From contig WPDH01000235.1 in the NCBI GenBank assembly GCA_019137255.1, positions 1 to 20,754 of the forward strand: a stretch of 20,754 nucleotides of DNA, read 5' to 3'. This DNA comes from Corinectria fuckeliana (taxonomy: Eukaryota > Ascomycota > Sordariomycetes > Hypocreales > Nectriaceae). The translations under genes were made by a program, and so were the position numbers. The notes beneath the pieces are model-generated. The model was not told where the DNA came from. It made no database searches and saw only the letters and a program-made list of their open reading frames with translations. Shown here piece after piece: positions 8,055-18,328 of this stretch (position 1 is its first letter; each line of letters begins with the position of its first letter).

Positions 8055-8810
8055 TTACTGCGCACCCACCTGGGTTGCTTCTGGCGCGGCAGCAGCAGCG
8101 TCCTTGCCGGGCCACTCAGTCCGGCCCAGCTTGACAATCTCATCCGCCTCCACGTACCAGTACTTGCTAGGCGCCTTGCCCTCATTCGCCAGCTGGGCGG
8201 CCCGAACAGCAGCCCTAGCAATCACTTCGGCATCCTGCGCGAAGCGGTCCTTCAGGCCTGGGCTCCGTGAGCCCACGGCGTTGGCCAGCGTCTGGAAGAC
8301 ACCCTCAGCCGCGCGGCTCTCCTCGCGGTGGCCTACGATCAGGCCGGGCTTCAACACGATGGCTTGCTCGAAACCTAGGTCGCGGATCGCATCCTCGACG
8401 CCGTTCTTCATCTTGCCGTACGGCGACCAGCTCGCCAAGATTCCGCGAGTCCCCCCGCTGGACACAAAGACAAAGGTGCGCGTGCCTGCCGCCTTGGCCG
8501 CCTTGGCCAGTTCGACGTTGAGGTCGTGGTCGATCTTCCACTGGTTGGCAATGCCGCCGGCGGCCGCGCGCGTGGTGCCGAGGGCGGAGAAGACGGTGGC
8601 GGGGACGGGTGTCAGGCCCGCGAGGGCGCCAGCCCACTTGGTGGTGTCGGTGTCGATGATAGCGTTGAGGTGCGCCGAGGTGGCCTTGGGGGCGCGGCGG
8701 GTGATGGTGTTGACGGGGTGGTAGGCGTCGAGGGCGAGGAGGGTCGAGAGGATGTTGGAGCCGACGAGGCCGGTGGAGCCTATGACGGCGGCGGTTGAGG
8801 GAGTGGTCAT
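8055..8810 (-). CDS. FMP52: FMP52-like Rossmann-fold protein, mitochondrial outer membrane
   Basis: The frame encodes 251 residues from the ATG at 8810, the usual length for fungal FMP52. It starts with a Rossmann nucleotide-binding strand, AAVIGSTGLVGSNIL, whose GxTGxxG lies at residues 11-17. The characteristic stretch FSALGTTRAAAG leads to NQWKIDHDLNVELAKAAKAAG, then FVFVSSGG and a Y131-x3-K135 pair (YGKMK) in the position of the short-chain dehydrogenase catalytic motif. KPGLIVGHREESR follows, and the Ala-rich C-terminus is typical. The family is an atypical NAD(P)-binding protein related to TIP30/HTATIP2. Yeast Fmp52 is found at the mitochondrial outer membrane, and its reaction is not established. 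The open frame continues 41 codons upstream, but MTTPS matches the family start and has A at -3. No intron is needed. It is divergent from FMN1. Confidence 0.93.
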   Translation of the reverse strand: MTTPSTAAVIGSTGLVGSNILSTLLALDAYHPVNTITRRAPKATSAHLNAIIDTDTTKWAGALAGLTPVPATVFSALGTTRAAAGGIANQWKIDHDLNVELAKAAKAAGTRTFVFVSSGGTRGILASWSPYGKMKNGVEDAIRDLGFEQAIVLKPGLIVGHREESRAAEGVFQTLANAVGSRSPGLKDRFAQDAEVIARAAVRAAQLANEGKAPSKYWYVEADEIVKLGRTEWPGKDAAAAAPEATQVGAQ

Positions 8811-9760
8811 TGTGAAGGCGTTGCGGTGACGTAGGCCGACGTGAGGGTACGGGCGGTTGGATAGATGGATGTAGAAAGAAAGGCAACAAGCGTTGATGAT
8901 GGCAGTGTGGTATCTCGGGGCAATTATTCGCAACAGAAGTGGGTATCAAGGATCAAGACTGGAGATGGAAGAGGAGGAAAACAAGATGGAGCTTGGGCGT
9001 GAAAACAGCCCGGGAGTACCAAGCAGGCGCGGAGTGGATTTGCGGGCGCAGTGGTCGCAAGAACTCCAGTGACGCCATTGTTGTTGTTAAGGCACGTCAC
9101 CGCTGGCCCAGCGCTGTACTTTGTAATCTAGAGCAAAGTCAAAGCAGTTGAAGATGTCGGCATTTTATTGTTAAAATGTCTAATGCCTAGATACCTTGCA
9201 ACCCCCCTTTGGATTATTATCAAGTGCTCGTAACTGACTCTTGGCGATTGAGTGCTGAGGCTGACGGGACTGTTCTACCTATTCCTGGCATCTTGGCGTG
9301 ACGTTTGATTTCGCCCGGCTAGAAGTACCTACGCCCTAATTCCCTAGTAGTCTAACTTACTAGACAGTCTCTATTATTCTCAATGGCGAGTTCTGATGAG
9401 GAGAACCCCTTTAGTTGGGCAGCTGAAAAGCGAGCTATCGTGGGTAGCAGTCTAGGCCTAAAGGCCGAGAACAGCGCATCCGTAAGCAGGCTCGCACTTC
9501 GGCATGTTTTGTGCCCCGCGCTCACTTACCCCACCAGATCCATCCATCAATCAATTAAGCGTCCCGATGCCCCTCCGATAACCATCTTGCTCATCACATA
9601 AGCCGCCAACCTCTCTATCTATCTACCCCGCGAGATCTGTTCACAGCACACTTACACCCGGGGAATCCTTTGCCCTCAGCTTCACGTTTGGATACCCTTC
9701 TACCGAGACCATCTAGCGTCGCCTACGCACGCACACCCATCTCGCACGGAGCAGGCAGCC
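8811..9760. promoter_or_regulatory. Shared upstream region of FMP52 and FMN1
   Basis: About 950 bases separate the divergent starts of FMP52 and FMN1, so both promoters must lie here. The FMN1-proximal part (about 9600-9740) is pyrimidine-rich, with CTCTCTATCTATCTACC, as is common in fungal leaders. The middle (about 9160-9380) contains a CTAG/TAGTCTA-rich patch resembling old repeat debris. A + strand ORF of 72 codons at 9383-9601 (MASSDEENPFSW...) ends 159 bases before the FMN1 ATG and would be an upstream ORF if transcription begins before it. I cannot place transcription starts. Confidence 0.5.
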
Positions 9761-10415
9761 ATGTCCTCCCGCCCGTCCATCGTCGGCCCCGACGCCGGCC
9801 CCGAGCCTCCCTACCCGTACCGGATGGAGGGCAAGGTCATCTCAGGCTTCGGGCGAGGATCAAAGGAGGTGACCATGCCGTGAACGGAACCCAAAACTCG
9901 GCGCGGAAACTAAACCTCCCTAGCTCGGCACCCCCACCGCAAACCTGCCCGTCGACGACGCCCTCACGCCGTGGATCGCCGCCATCCCCTCGGGCGTCTA
10001 CTTCGGCTACGCGTCTCTCGCGCTGCCCGCCGCGCACCCCGACCGACCGATCAGCATCGACGACGACGACGATGCCGCCGTCGCGGCCAAGAAGTTCCAC
10101 ATCTTCCCCATGGTCATGTCCATCGGCTTCAACCCCTTCTACAAGAACACGGTGCGCAGCGCCGAGGTCCACGTCCTGAACGAGTTCAGCGCCGACTTCT
10201 ACGATGCCCCCATGCGCCTGCTCATCCTGGGTTACATCCGCGAGGAGAAGGACTACAAAAGCCTCGAGGCCCTCATCGAGGACATCAACTTCGACTGCGA
10301 CGTCGCCAGGAAGAGCCTCCGCCGCGAGCACTGGACCCCGGCCAAGGGCCGCGTCGTCGGCAGCCCCCGCATCGACGGCAAGCTGGACGCCGAGTGGCTT
10401 ATCAGGTCCGCCTGA
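9761..10415 (+). CDS. FMN1: Riboflavin kinase (flavokinase), two exons
   Basis: The enzyme phosphorylates riboflavin with ATP to make FMN, the first step from the vitamin to FMN and FAD. Exon 1 is 9761-9868 (36 residues) and exon 2 is 9924-10415, giving 199 residues, close to fungal relatives. The splice is fixed by homology: exon 1 ends VISGFGRGSKE and exon 2 begins LGTPTANLPVDD, recreating the family's GRGS...PTANL nucleotide and magnesium site (GRGSK at 31-35, PTAN at 40-43). Next come IPSGVYFGYASL, an acidic loop insertion (DDDDDAAVAAKK), MVMSIGFNPFYKN, and SAEVHVLNEFSADFY. E117 in this last stretch is the expected catalytic base. LLILGYIREEKDY and a conserved C-terminal helix follow. The GC-rich third positions explain long shadow frames on both strands. 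It is convergent with ERT1 and divergent from FMP52. Confidence 0.95.
9869..9923 (+). other. FMN1 intron (55 bases)
   Basis: The donor is GTGACC after GAG and the acceptor is CCCTAG before CTCGGC. Splicing is phase 0. The intron contains an in-frame stop (TGA), so it must be removed to join the GRGSK and PTAN halves of the kinase motif. A CTAAAC motif close to the acceptor is a poor branch site because of the spacing. Confidence 0.88.
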
Positions 10416-10867
10416 GCAGTACTAAGCACCCGAGTAGTTGCAATCTACTCCCTTCGGGTTGGCGTGAGGCACCACCAGGGACAAAGTGACAGACAAGAAA
10501 GACCATCTAGTCTACGGGTCAAGAGAACGCTGGGGGGGCGGGAGTTTTGGGATAGACGGATGTTAGAAAAAAACAAGATCCTCTTTGTTCTCGTTTAGCA
10601 GTTGCTAACACTACGCGGGTATTGTGCGAAACCCCCCTTCAATCACCACCCCATAGCCGTAATAATTGTCGGCATTAAATCATGTACAGTACATGACTCG
10701 TGCGTGTCATGACTGGTTCCCCCATCAAGGGACTATGCTCTGCTCTGCTCTCTCTTCTTCCTCTCCCAAAAAGTCAAGAAGAGTTGCAAATCATCATAGA
10801 AAAAAGCCTCCCGTGCACACAAAGTAAAGGGAGAAAGAACGTATCAAACAAGAATCCTCAGGCAATC
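10416..10867. other. Convergent 3' regions of FMN1 and ERT1
   Basis: The 450 bases between two converging stop codons must hold both 3' untranslated regions and polyadenylation sites. Visible features are a G run followed by CGGG (10532-10541), a perfect 17-base palindrome at 10680-10696, and a GCTCT tandem followed by a pyrimidine tract near 10737-10770. I see no gene. Confidence 0.6.
10680..10696. repeat. Perfect palindrome, 8-base arms
   Basis: TCATGTAC and GTACATGA flank a single A. The palindrome lies in the convergent 3' region, so either transcript could form the hairpin. Its role is unknown. Confidence 0.8.
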
Positions 10868-13134
10868 TTATACAGCTAGTTGCTGGGGTTCTTGGTCTGG
10901 ATAGTATCGTGGTAGGAACTGGCCATATGTTAGTCAAGGTGTCCAAGCCGTTTCGTGGCAGAAAGGGAGCCAACTTACATTCATGATGATCATCATGGGA
11001 ATATCAAAAACGTCTCGCTTGATGGTCCAGCAGTACGTGCATTCTACCTTTCCATCCTTTTCAATCCTCGAAATGCCGTGCTCGCCGTCAATTCGAGTGA
11101 CTCGGTTGCTGAGAATGCTCGTGTGAGCATTCTTTTGCGGGGATGTCTCCTTGGACTCTGGGCCCTCCTGCGTCCGGTACTTGACCAGTCGACAGCTTCT
11201 CTGCACCTTGCCTCGACTATCCTCGAATGCCAGCTGTGAAAAGTCCTGGTAGAACTCCACAACGCTGTCATCGTCTAGCAGCTCCGCGAGGAACACGGGC
11301 TGAGAGCGGCCGCTGCTCGTATCCAGCGTCGCATTCTGCGGACGAGGCGTCGTCATTTCGCCCTGGGAACTACTGTCCCCCGCCGACGACCCGTTTGCTG
11401 ACTGGTTATACACATTGCGGTTCACCTCCTTGCCAAGGAGTACGTCCTTGGTCCAGCCGGTCAGGGCGGTGAACTCCTTGTTGACGGCAGCAACCTCGCC
11501 CGATCTCCGGCAGACGACGGTAGGCGCGCAGCAGTGCTGTAGAAAGTCATCGTACTCTACCAGCGTCCGCTGAAAGCACTTCTCCATGAAGATGAGATCC
11601 TGGCGAGTCAGATCCTTGGTGCATGAGATGAATGAGGGGCGGATCTCGCCGAGGGCTTTAGCAATCTTCAGGAGCTTGTTGCCAGGGAGCCGCTTGCGCA
11701 GAACGGCGACCATGTTGTGGAAGCCTGCCGTGTACGGGTACGGCTCCTTGACGCTCTCGTATATGGAGGCCGAGTCTCGCTGTCTCTTGCCCAGAATAGA
11801 CTGAGGGTTGGTCTTGTTGTGCTTTTGCCTCTGTCGTGGCGCGGGAGGCTGGACTCCCGGAATACCAACATAGCTGTTGTTAGGCGACCCGTCCATTCCC
11901 GCTCCCGAATGTGGGCTCGCTGTGGTGTCGGTGCTCGGGCTGTGAAGACTCGTTGGCCCAGCTGCGATGGCAAACGCGTGGGGCAACCCGTGTTGGAGGT
12001 TACCCTGAGCATACAAGGACTGGTTATTGTGGTCCAGCCCAGAAAAGTCGTTCCCAACCATGGGGTGGTCATAGGCCGAGGCATTGCCGTTGCCGTTGCC
12101 GTTGCTGAAGAGGGCGGCGTAGTTGGCATCCGTTGTGGGAGCCTGCGTGATGGAGTTCTCTCTAGGGGGTGTCTCCGCCCCGAGGGCCATCTTGTTCAGA
12201 ATTCCGAATTCCCACCCGGCGTACTGGCTGCCAAAGTTGAGGCCCTCGAGGTCAAAGTTGTACAGAGCCGGGTTGCTCGGATCGAACAGGGCATTGAAGT
12301 CCATGGGATTCCCCGGCATCAAGTTGGCCATAGGGGTCTGTGGGTTTGCCGCAGGGGCTTGGAAGGACGTGGGAGACGCCTGGGTAGGGAAATTCATGCT
12401 GTCGGGGATGGCAACAGGCGTCTGTCCCCCAGCCGAGTAGACTGGAAACGAGGTAGTGCTTGCCTGAGAGAAGAACGTGCTCCCTGTAGTCGACATGTTA
12501 TCCGATTGACTGGAGCTTTGGCGGTGGACATTGGGCCGAGTGGGCGTGGGAGTTGGGTTGTAGTTAGGGCCGAGGACTGGCCGTAGGGCCTCTGGGGGCG
12601 CATCGTGGAGGTATTTGGCCTTCTTTCGAACGCCGTCCTGACAAGCTTCGGCAAGGCCGCGTTTGATACACCTCTGGCAGGGCCTCTCATCTCCTATGAC
12701 GAAGACATTAGTTTGTAGCCCGCTATTCGATTGTCAAGATGCGAGCGTCGCAATCTAAGCCGATTCCTCGAGGGAATAGGACGGAGGGAGCGTGAGTTGA
12801 GGAGGGCCAGCAAACAGAGCAACCGCAAGACCGTCACTTTGGCAGAACATTGTAGTTCAAACGTCACGGGTGAAGATAGAAAACAATCGAGGTGAGCAGC
12901 AGAGGTTGACTTACCGCAGGTCAGATGGGCTCTTTGACAAGCAAAGCAGGCCCGTCTTGCCTTCTTCCTCCTGGGCCGCAGGGGATCCTTTGGGTCGTAC
13001 TTCTTCTTGACGACGGTGATGCCGTCGGTTGCGAGTTGGTCGTTCATTTTCTCGTCGTAAGTCTCCGTCTCGTCGTCGTTCTCAGACATAGGATCTGAGA
13101 CCTCAGCACCGTTCTCCTCCATCTCGTGCGGCAT
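10868..13134 (-). CDS. ERT1: Gluconeogenesis transcription activator ERT1/AcuK, three exons
   Basis: This is the zinc-cluster regulator of gluconeogenic genes (PEP carboxykinase, fructose-1,6-bisphosphatase) used on non-fermentable carbon; the Aspergillus name is acuK. Exons are 13134-12915, 12693-10979 and 10918-10868, giving 661 residues. The start MPHEMEENG has an ACC context. An acidic N-terminus is followed by the basic RPRRKKARR (53-61) and a Zn2Cys6 cluster with C63, C66, C73, C79, C82 and C91. The first intron interrupts the cluster right after C73, and splicing restores TCGDERPCQRCIKRG. A long Ser/Asn/Pro-rich middle contains a low-complexity GNGNGNAS patch. YPYTAGFHNMVAVLRKRL precedes a PAS-like domain (about 455-590) that includes PTVVCRRSGEVAAVNKEFTALTGW. 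The C-terminus CTYCWTIKRDVFDIPMMII is strongly typical. The last intron is needed to read MNFLPRYYP instead of a readthrough tail. Confidence 0.94.
10919..10978 (-). other. ERT1 intron 2 (60 bases)
   Basis: The donor is GTAAGT after the Asn codon of MIIMN, the branch site is CTAAC (10933-10929), and the acceptor is GCCAG. Splicing in phase 0 gives FLPRYYPDQEPQQLAV and a TAA at 10870-10868. The FLP continuation fits my recollection of relatives, where MNFLP ends the conserved core. Confidence 0.85.
12694..12914 (-). other. ERT1 intron 1 (221 bases) inside the zinc cluster
   Basis: The donor is GTAAGT directly after TGC-G. An ACTAATG branch-like site lies about 20 bases before the acceptor CATAG. 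Splicing rebuilds a GGA glycine codon and the CGDERPC motif. Using the next AG three bases later would delete that glycine. The intron is long for this gene, whose other intron is 60 bases. Confidence 0.88.
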
Positions 13135-14104
13135 GGTGTCTTAGTTTTTATATACAAGCCGTGGGACTGGCGCAATCCACCGTGAACGCTGGAACCCCCC
13201 TTTCAGCTAGCAGAATCCTGGATCCTGTCTGTTGCACAAGTGGCCCGGAAATGCAGGCTCCGACCCCCAGTATACCTGTCTCCCGTCACCCCCATTCAAT
13301 ACCTTGTGACACCACACCTAATCAAGCCTCGGTGGCACAGCCAAGCAGGGACAGGACCGTCGTCGAATTGAAGTCGTGATGGGCGCTGCTCACAAGGACA
13401 AGAAACCTCACGGTGGCGTGGAAACGCGAAAGGCCCCCCCTGGAAGTGTTGGTCGACAGACACTGGCGCGTTCCTATTTGATATGCAGCCCAAGAGCGGC
13501 TGAGGCGGGCGGCTGCAGTGGAAGATGATCGTTTGGGCGTGAAGGCCTAAGGCTGCGGACAGCCGGGATTATGAAGGCAAGCCTTGGGACCTAGGTTGGA
13601 CCGAAATTGGTCGGAGGAGCTCGTATTCAGGACGGGACGTGTTCGGATATGCCCTATAGACTCTCGATGAGGTACGCAGAGGCGTTCTCGTGTAACGTGT
13701 GCGGAGTCAAAAGACTGATCGCCGGCGGGATGAGGCTGCGATATGCTGTCACAAAGAGGAGGATGGACGCGGCAGCGCGGCTTTAAGTCGACGGACGAGC
13801 GAGATGGAGGTCGTGATCGTCGTGGATGGGACACAAGCAATGAGTCTGACGGAAGGGCGTCGAGATGCGACACAGGGTGACAGCACAAAGTCGACGGTAC
13901 GGACGGAGAGTGGAGAGTGGACAACGGAGGGAGAGAGGAATGCAGCTACCCGAGGGCCATGGAGGTTGGCTGCATTCAGCACTCAACCCAGTAACAACGC
14001 GCACTATAGCAGTTCACACGGCGTCGTTAATTGTAGCAGCAGGCTGCTATGGTAGCAGCGTGGCGTTGTGCAGAGATGAGGCATGCGAACCAGGCGCGGC
14101 GCAA
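13135..14104. promoter_or_regulatory. ERT1 upstream region
   Basis: The region directly upstream of the ERT1 start should contain its promoter and leader. A TATATA stretch lies only about 15-20 bases before the ATG and is probably leader rather than a working TATA box. Short frames on both strands overlap one another and look random. I could not place transcription factor sites with confidence. Confidence 0.4.
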
Positions 14105-14230
14105 TAGGAGGGGAGAGGGGGGGGGGGGGGGGGGGGTGNNGGGGGGGGGGGAAGGAGGAGAAGAGAGCGGAGCTGGCGGGAGGGAGAGGGAGGGAACAAG
14201 AGAGGAAGCAGGAGAAGCGGATGATGAAGG
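14105..14230. repeat. Poly-G/GGA-rich tract with two ambiguous bases
   Basis: A run of 20 G at 14117-14136 is followed by TG, two N (14139-14140) and another 11 G to 14151, then AGGAG/GAGG-rich sequence. The top strand is almost pure purine. Length across this tract is unlikely to be reliable. Confidence 0.9.
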
Positions 14231-14512
14231 GTATATCCGTATGGAACCAGAGGAGATGCGCCGAGGAGGCAATTCGCAAAATCAGCCGGCGGCGGTCAGC
14301 GGCCGGGAATCTAGAGAGACGGAGGTCGGAGGTCAGGCGACAGAAAGTGTGGAGGTGTGGAGGTGCGGACGTCGCAAATGGACGTGGATTTTGCGATGGA
14401 GGGCGGCAGATTTTGGCGGTAGTGAGTGAGTAAGTGGTTGGTGGTGACTTTTGCTTGACCGACCAGGTTTGTTGATTGGCCTGGCTCTAGTTGACTGATT
14501 TCTGAGAGGGGA

Positions 14513-14522
14513 GGGGGGGGGG
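14513..14522. repeat. Poly-G run (10 G)
   Basis: A ten-base G homopolymer lies at the left edge of a TA-richer patch. It is another of the long G/C runs that recur in this window. Confidence 0.8.
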
Positions 14523-14584
14523 TTTTAAAGTACGTACGAGAACCTACTTCGTAGTATAACTGTACATGCTATTACGGTAGTTAT

Positions 14585-14602
14585 TAGTACCTAAAGGTAC
14601 TA
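14585..14602. repeat. Small perfect inverted repeat
   Basis: TAGTACC and GGTACTA flank a TAAA loop. Nearby are GTACGTAC (about 14531) and CTAC-TTC-GTAG (about 14545), so several small palindromes cluster within 75 bases. Confidence 0.7.
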
Positions 14603-14974
14603 TAGAGAGACCTCGAGAGCCAAAGGTGGAGAAATATGTAATGAAAATAGGCAGGGCGAAGCCAACAAGCACTGAAACAGGAACAGATGGGTCGCTGAAG
14701 CGTGCCAATTGCCAATGAGAATGTGATGTATCACGGATTCATGTTTGGAAGCAAGAAATAGCAGAGAAACCGGCAGTGCGTTTGGCCCAGAACCCGGAAC
14801 GACGAGACAGCTTGACAGCTTGACAGCGCGATCAATTGAGAGCTGGCCAGCTGGGCTGAAGACTGACTGGCACAGGGTCAAGGTTGGTACCTTTTCGCAT
14901 GGATGAAGGATGAAGGATGATGGGCTCCAGCTTTGCCGCGCAGCCACAACAACTTCCCCATTCAACATGCACCA

Positions 14975-14998
14975 TGCAACTGCAACTGCAACTGCATG
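14975..14998. repeat. TGCAAC hexamer repeat
   Basis: Three exact tandem copies of TGCAAC are followed by a variant unit (TGCATG). Confidence 0.85.
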
Positions 14999-15010
14999 CC
15001 TGATGCCCGG

Positions 15011-15040
15011 CAGCCGCAGCCGCAGCCGCAGCCGCAGCGG
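15011..15040. repeat. CAGCCG hexamer repeat
   Basis: Four exact tandem copies of CAGCCG are followed by one CAGCGG. The alanine- and Cys-Ser-rich open frames across it are only the repeat read in different phases. Confidence 0.88.
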
Positions 15041-15830
15041 AAGACAGGCATAGCAGTGCTCTCAGAGGCCGTCTGTCTGTCTCTGCAGGACTCGACAGCT
15101 CCCGACAAAACACCAATAGGCGGTTGGATGCGACACAACACAGCACAACACAAATACGTGCAGGGAACAGCCAGTAAGTTGGAGGTTTTTTTTCGACTGC
15201 GGGGTTTCCCAGTGGAGAGCAGCCCTCCTCCACTGCTGGCCCGCGCCGGGGGAGAACTGCGCGACGTCCATTGGCCCGATGGCCGATGACGATTGTACCC
15301 ACGACTTGGCCCCCAGGAGCCCGCTACTGCCAGGTCCGCCAGGCCTTAGTTGCGGCCTACTACTTAGTAGAAGTCGCCATGAAAGCGGCTCCCCGCCTTC
15401 AATTCACCTACGCAGTAGGAGTCTCGTGTGAATTGGCAAGCTTTCCCTTCCCGCTGACCGGTTCCTTGTACTAGGTGCTTTCCCCTTCGCTGCGGATCGA
15501 CCCTGTTAACCCAAGCCACTTTACACTCTGCGACTCCCCTGGACCTCCATACCAGCACTGCATCCTCCACTCCTCCTCAGACCTCCACCAACAATCCAGC
15601 ACCAGCAGCCAAGGTGACAAGGGAAGTGTTGGTGGGTGACCACCTATTATGACAGATATGACCTGCCTAAGAGTAAGGTGCCTTGCCTTTTAGTGTAGCG
15701 GTCATACTAATAGGAAGACACAAAAGTGTCAGCGAGCAGCCCCACCAGGTCGGCTAGGGTCACCGCCGGCAGCTTGCCGTCTGCGCGCCTGCGCCTACGC
15801 CGTGGATCTCCATCGAGGTACCCGGAACCT

Positions 15831-15872
15831 CCCACTTCCCACCTCCCACCTCCCACCTCCCACCTCCCACCT
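15831..15872. repeat. CCCACCT heptamer repeat
   Basis: Five exact tandem copies of CCCACCT are preceded by one CCCACTT. One strand is almost pure pyrimidine apart from the A. Confidence 0.9.
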
Positions 15873-18308
15873 CCGGCGCGGGTTGTGGCCCTCCCTCCAG
15901 CTCCAGCCTCGAACATGGATCCAGGGATGACCAAAGCTCAGATGTGTGAAAGTGCATCGTTGTACAAGCATGAGCGCGGTTCACAGCCGCCAGCCTCCTG
16001 CTCCACGCTCCCCGCTCTCCGCTCCCCGTCATCGCGGGCTTGTGCTCGACGGGAAGCTCAAAGAAGAATATGATACGACGATACACATCGGGAAAGCACA
16101 TCGGGGAAAAAAGGACAACAATGCATTGTTTTCCCTCCCTCCCCTCAAGGTGGTGATTCGTGCCTCGTTACTGACTGGGGTCAATGGACGACGGGCATGA
16201 CTCTAGTGCCGTGCGACTGCAGCACCGTTGCGACAGGCCGGGCTGCTAAAGTCCAGACGGTCGGTCCATGACGCCAGCCGCCCAGTCAAATCAACAACGG
16301 GATCAGGCTGCTGCCAAGGCCAGGCCCAGTCGCAACGCCCAGTCGCATTCTCAGCCGGTCGTGCACCCGGCCGGCGTCAACACAGGTGCGTACGGTGCGT
16401 AAGGTACCTGATCCCAAGTCCCGCAAGTGTTGCCCAGCTCGGCCCTGGACCCCCGATGAGACATACATACATACATGCGCACCATCTAGACAAGGACAGA
16501 GGACGCAGCAACAAGATGCCGAGGCGGAGACGTCTCTGCCTACTTAGGCCGACGAGATGGTCAAGTTTCTTTGGCGGTGTCCCAATCTGGGGTCCTGATT
16601 GAAAGGCCGGCTAGAACAGCCGGAGACCTGGCATGAGAGACGGGACGTCTCCGAGAAAGAGTGTGAGTGTTTCGGAGTGTGAGAGGGTGGGAGGGTGATG
16701 GTGAGACAGGCACACAAGGCGACAATCAGAATTCGGACCAACTAGCTACGGCTAGTTACTGTCGAGGACGCGAGACTCTTCGGTGAATCCATCAACCAGT
16801 GGTGATGGAGGATACATGGTCGAGTATGGAGAACCGAGCAAACAGCCTTCACAGAAGCCGCCCGGAGAGCCCGGAGGCGGAAGGCCGTCGCCGTCTTCGC
16901 TATCCGCCGCTGCCCGCCGCTTCCCGTCGGCTCGTGCGTCATCATCCACTCCAGTCTGACACCTCTCCGTCCACCATACTAGTGTCTATTCGTACAGGTG
17001 CCGCTACTCAAAGGACGAATACATCCAGACTTTGCAATGATATCTACTTACTGTATCAACTGGATGCTATACTTGATGATCGCAATCAAACCGTGCCTCT
17101 GCTGCCATCCGCAGTAGGTATCCGTGCTGCGAGCATCAATATCATGCAGCTTGCCTTTTGCGCGTCGCCAAACCGCTTAACCATTGGCATCGCGATGAGC
17201 TGATCCTACCCCCAATTGGACACCGGGACATTGGGACACTGCATTGGGACATTGCGCTGGGCCCTTGGTGTACAGACCGAGCTGCCTTGCTGCCTCGCAA
17301 TCACCACTTCCCGTATCAAAGCCAGGAGAGTTTCCGTGATGACAGATGAGCGTCGGGGACTGAAATTTCGCCTTCGGCTTCAGCTGTGCCGAGCCTGTCA
17401 ACCATAGGCCCCACGTTTCGTATTTTCTTCTTCCTAGCTGGAAATTGCTTTTTCCTTTCTGTTTTCTCTACAGGCCTCTCTCATCTTGTTATTTTCTCCT
17501 TTTCTTTTTTTTTTTGCCATTGGGGTGGGCTCCGCGGCTGCGGCTGCGCTGGCCTGCATGACACCGGCGGACGACGGCGAGGGCGAAATTGCACATGGAT
17601 CCCATGGCATGGCCAGAGGGGTGCAGGTGGGTGAGCTGCATTGTAATTTTTGTCTTCTTTGCTGGGTCGGATGCTGAGGGGCCAGACCGCTGTGGTTGGA
17701 GGTGAAGCAGGAATGGATCCGTGGATGGAGTCGAGGCGCTGCTGTCAGGATGCGATAACCGAGGACCCATCCATGATGGGGGCAGGCAGCCCGCAGCTGC
17801 TAGCTTGACGCTTCGCAGAGGCTCTGGAAGCACCCTTGTCGATGTCGACGGCGGTTTTCCCACCCTCGCTGTGGTTGGCCCGTTGTTGGACGATGGAGTG
17901 TTGAAGAAGTTCAAGGCCCCAGTCTGCTACATCTAACATCTCCAGGGACTGCATTCGGACATCAAGCTTTGTTTATTTGCTTTTGCACGGAGATGGTGCG
18001 TGTCTGCCTCCTGGACTAATCTACGAGCTGTCTGTGACGAGTTGCCTATTCGAATTGCCTGTCTCGAGTTGCTTGTTGCGAATTGCTCGGACTCATCGGG
18101 GCTGAGATGTGCTGCATCTAACTTGGTCAACTCTATCTCGATATTGCCACAACCGCAGCTTTCCCATCAGCTACTTACGTAGCAGTGCGCACGATTACCT
18201 ACCTACACATCCTTGTCCGACCAGGCTCTCCCTCGTCTTCCTGGCCATTGGATTTGCCGCCCGCTCACTGAAGGGTGCTGGCTGCCTGTTTTGCCTGTTT
18301 GTCGTGGG

Positions 18309-18328
18309 TCATCATCATCATCATCATC
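18309..18328. repeat. ATC trinucleotide repeat
   Basis: About six consecutive ATC units form a simple microsatellite. Confidence 0.88.

Noticed and set aside
7999..8724. A 241-codon + strand frame opposite FMP52
   Set aside because: It is antisense to a well supported gene with strong GC third-position bias, which keeps the opposite frames open. It shows only Ala/Ser/Arg-rich composition.
8305..8949. A 214-codon Arg/His/Pro-rich frame on the FMP52 strand
   Set aside because: It is a phase-shifted reading of FMP52 with no domain; FMP52 itself explains the sequence.
9670..10179. A 169-codon + strand frame starting upstream of FMN1
   Set aside because: It reads FMN1 exon 1, intron and exon 2 in a wrong phase. 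The spliced kinase explains the region fully.
11717..12586. A 289-codon + strand frame opposite ERT1
   Set aside because: It is antisense to the ERT1 coding sequence, with Val/Gly/Arg-rich composition and no motif.
14832..15302. A 156-codon - strand frame with an alanine run and Cys-Ser repeats
   Set aside because: The runs are simply the CAGCCG and TGCAAC hexamer repeats translated; another phase gives equally odd runs.
15685..15760. tRNA-like D-arm (TAGTGTAGCGGT) followed by a GACAC-AAAA-GTGTC hairpin
   Set aside because: The second stem has a four-base loop instead of seven, and there is no T-arm GGTTCGA-type sequence or pairing acceptor stem.
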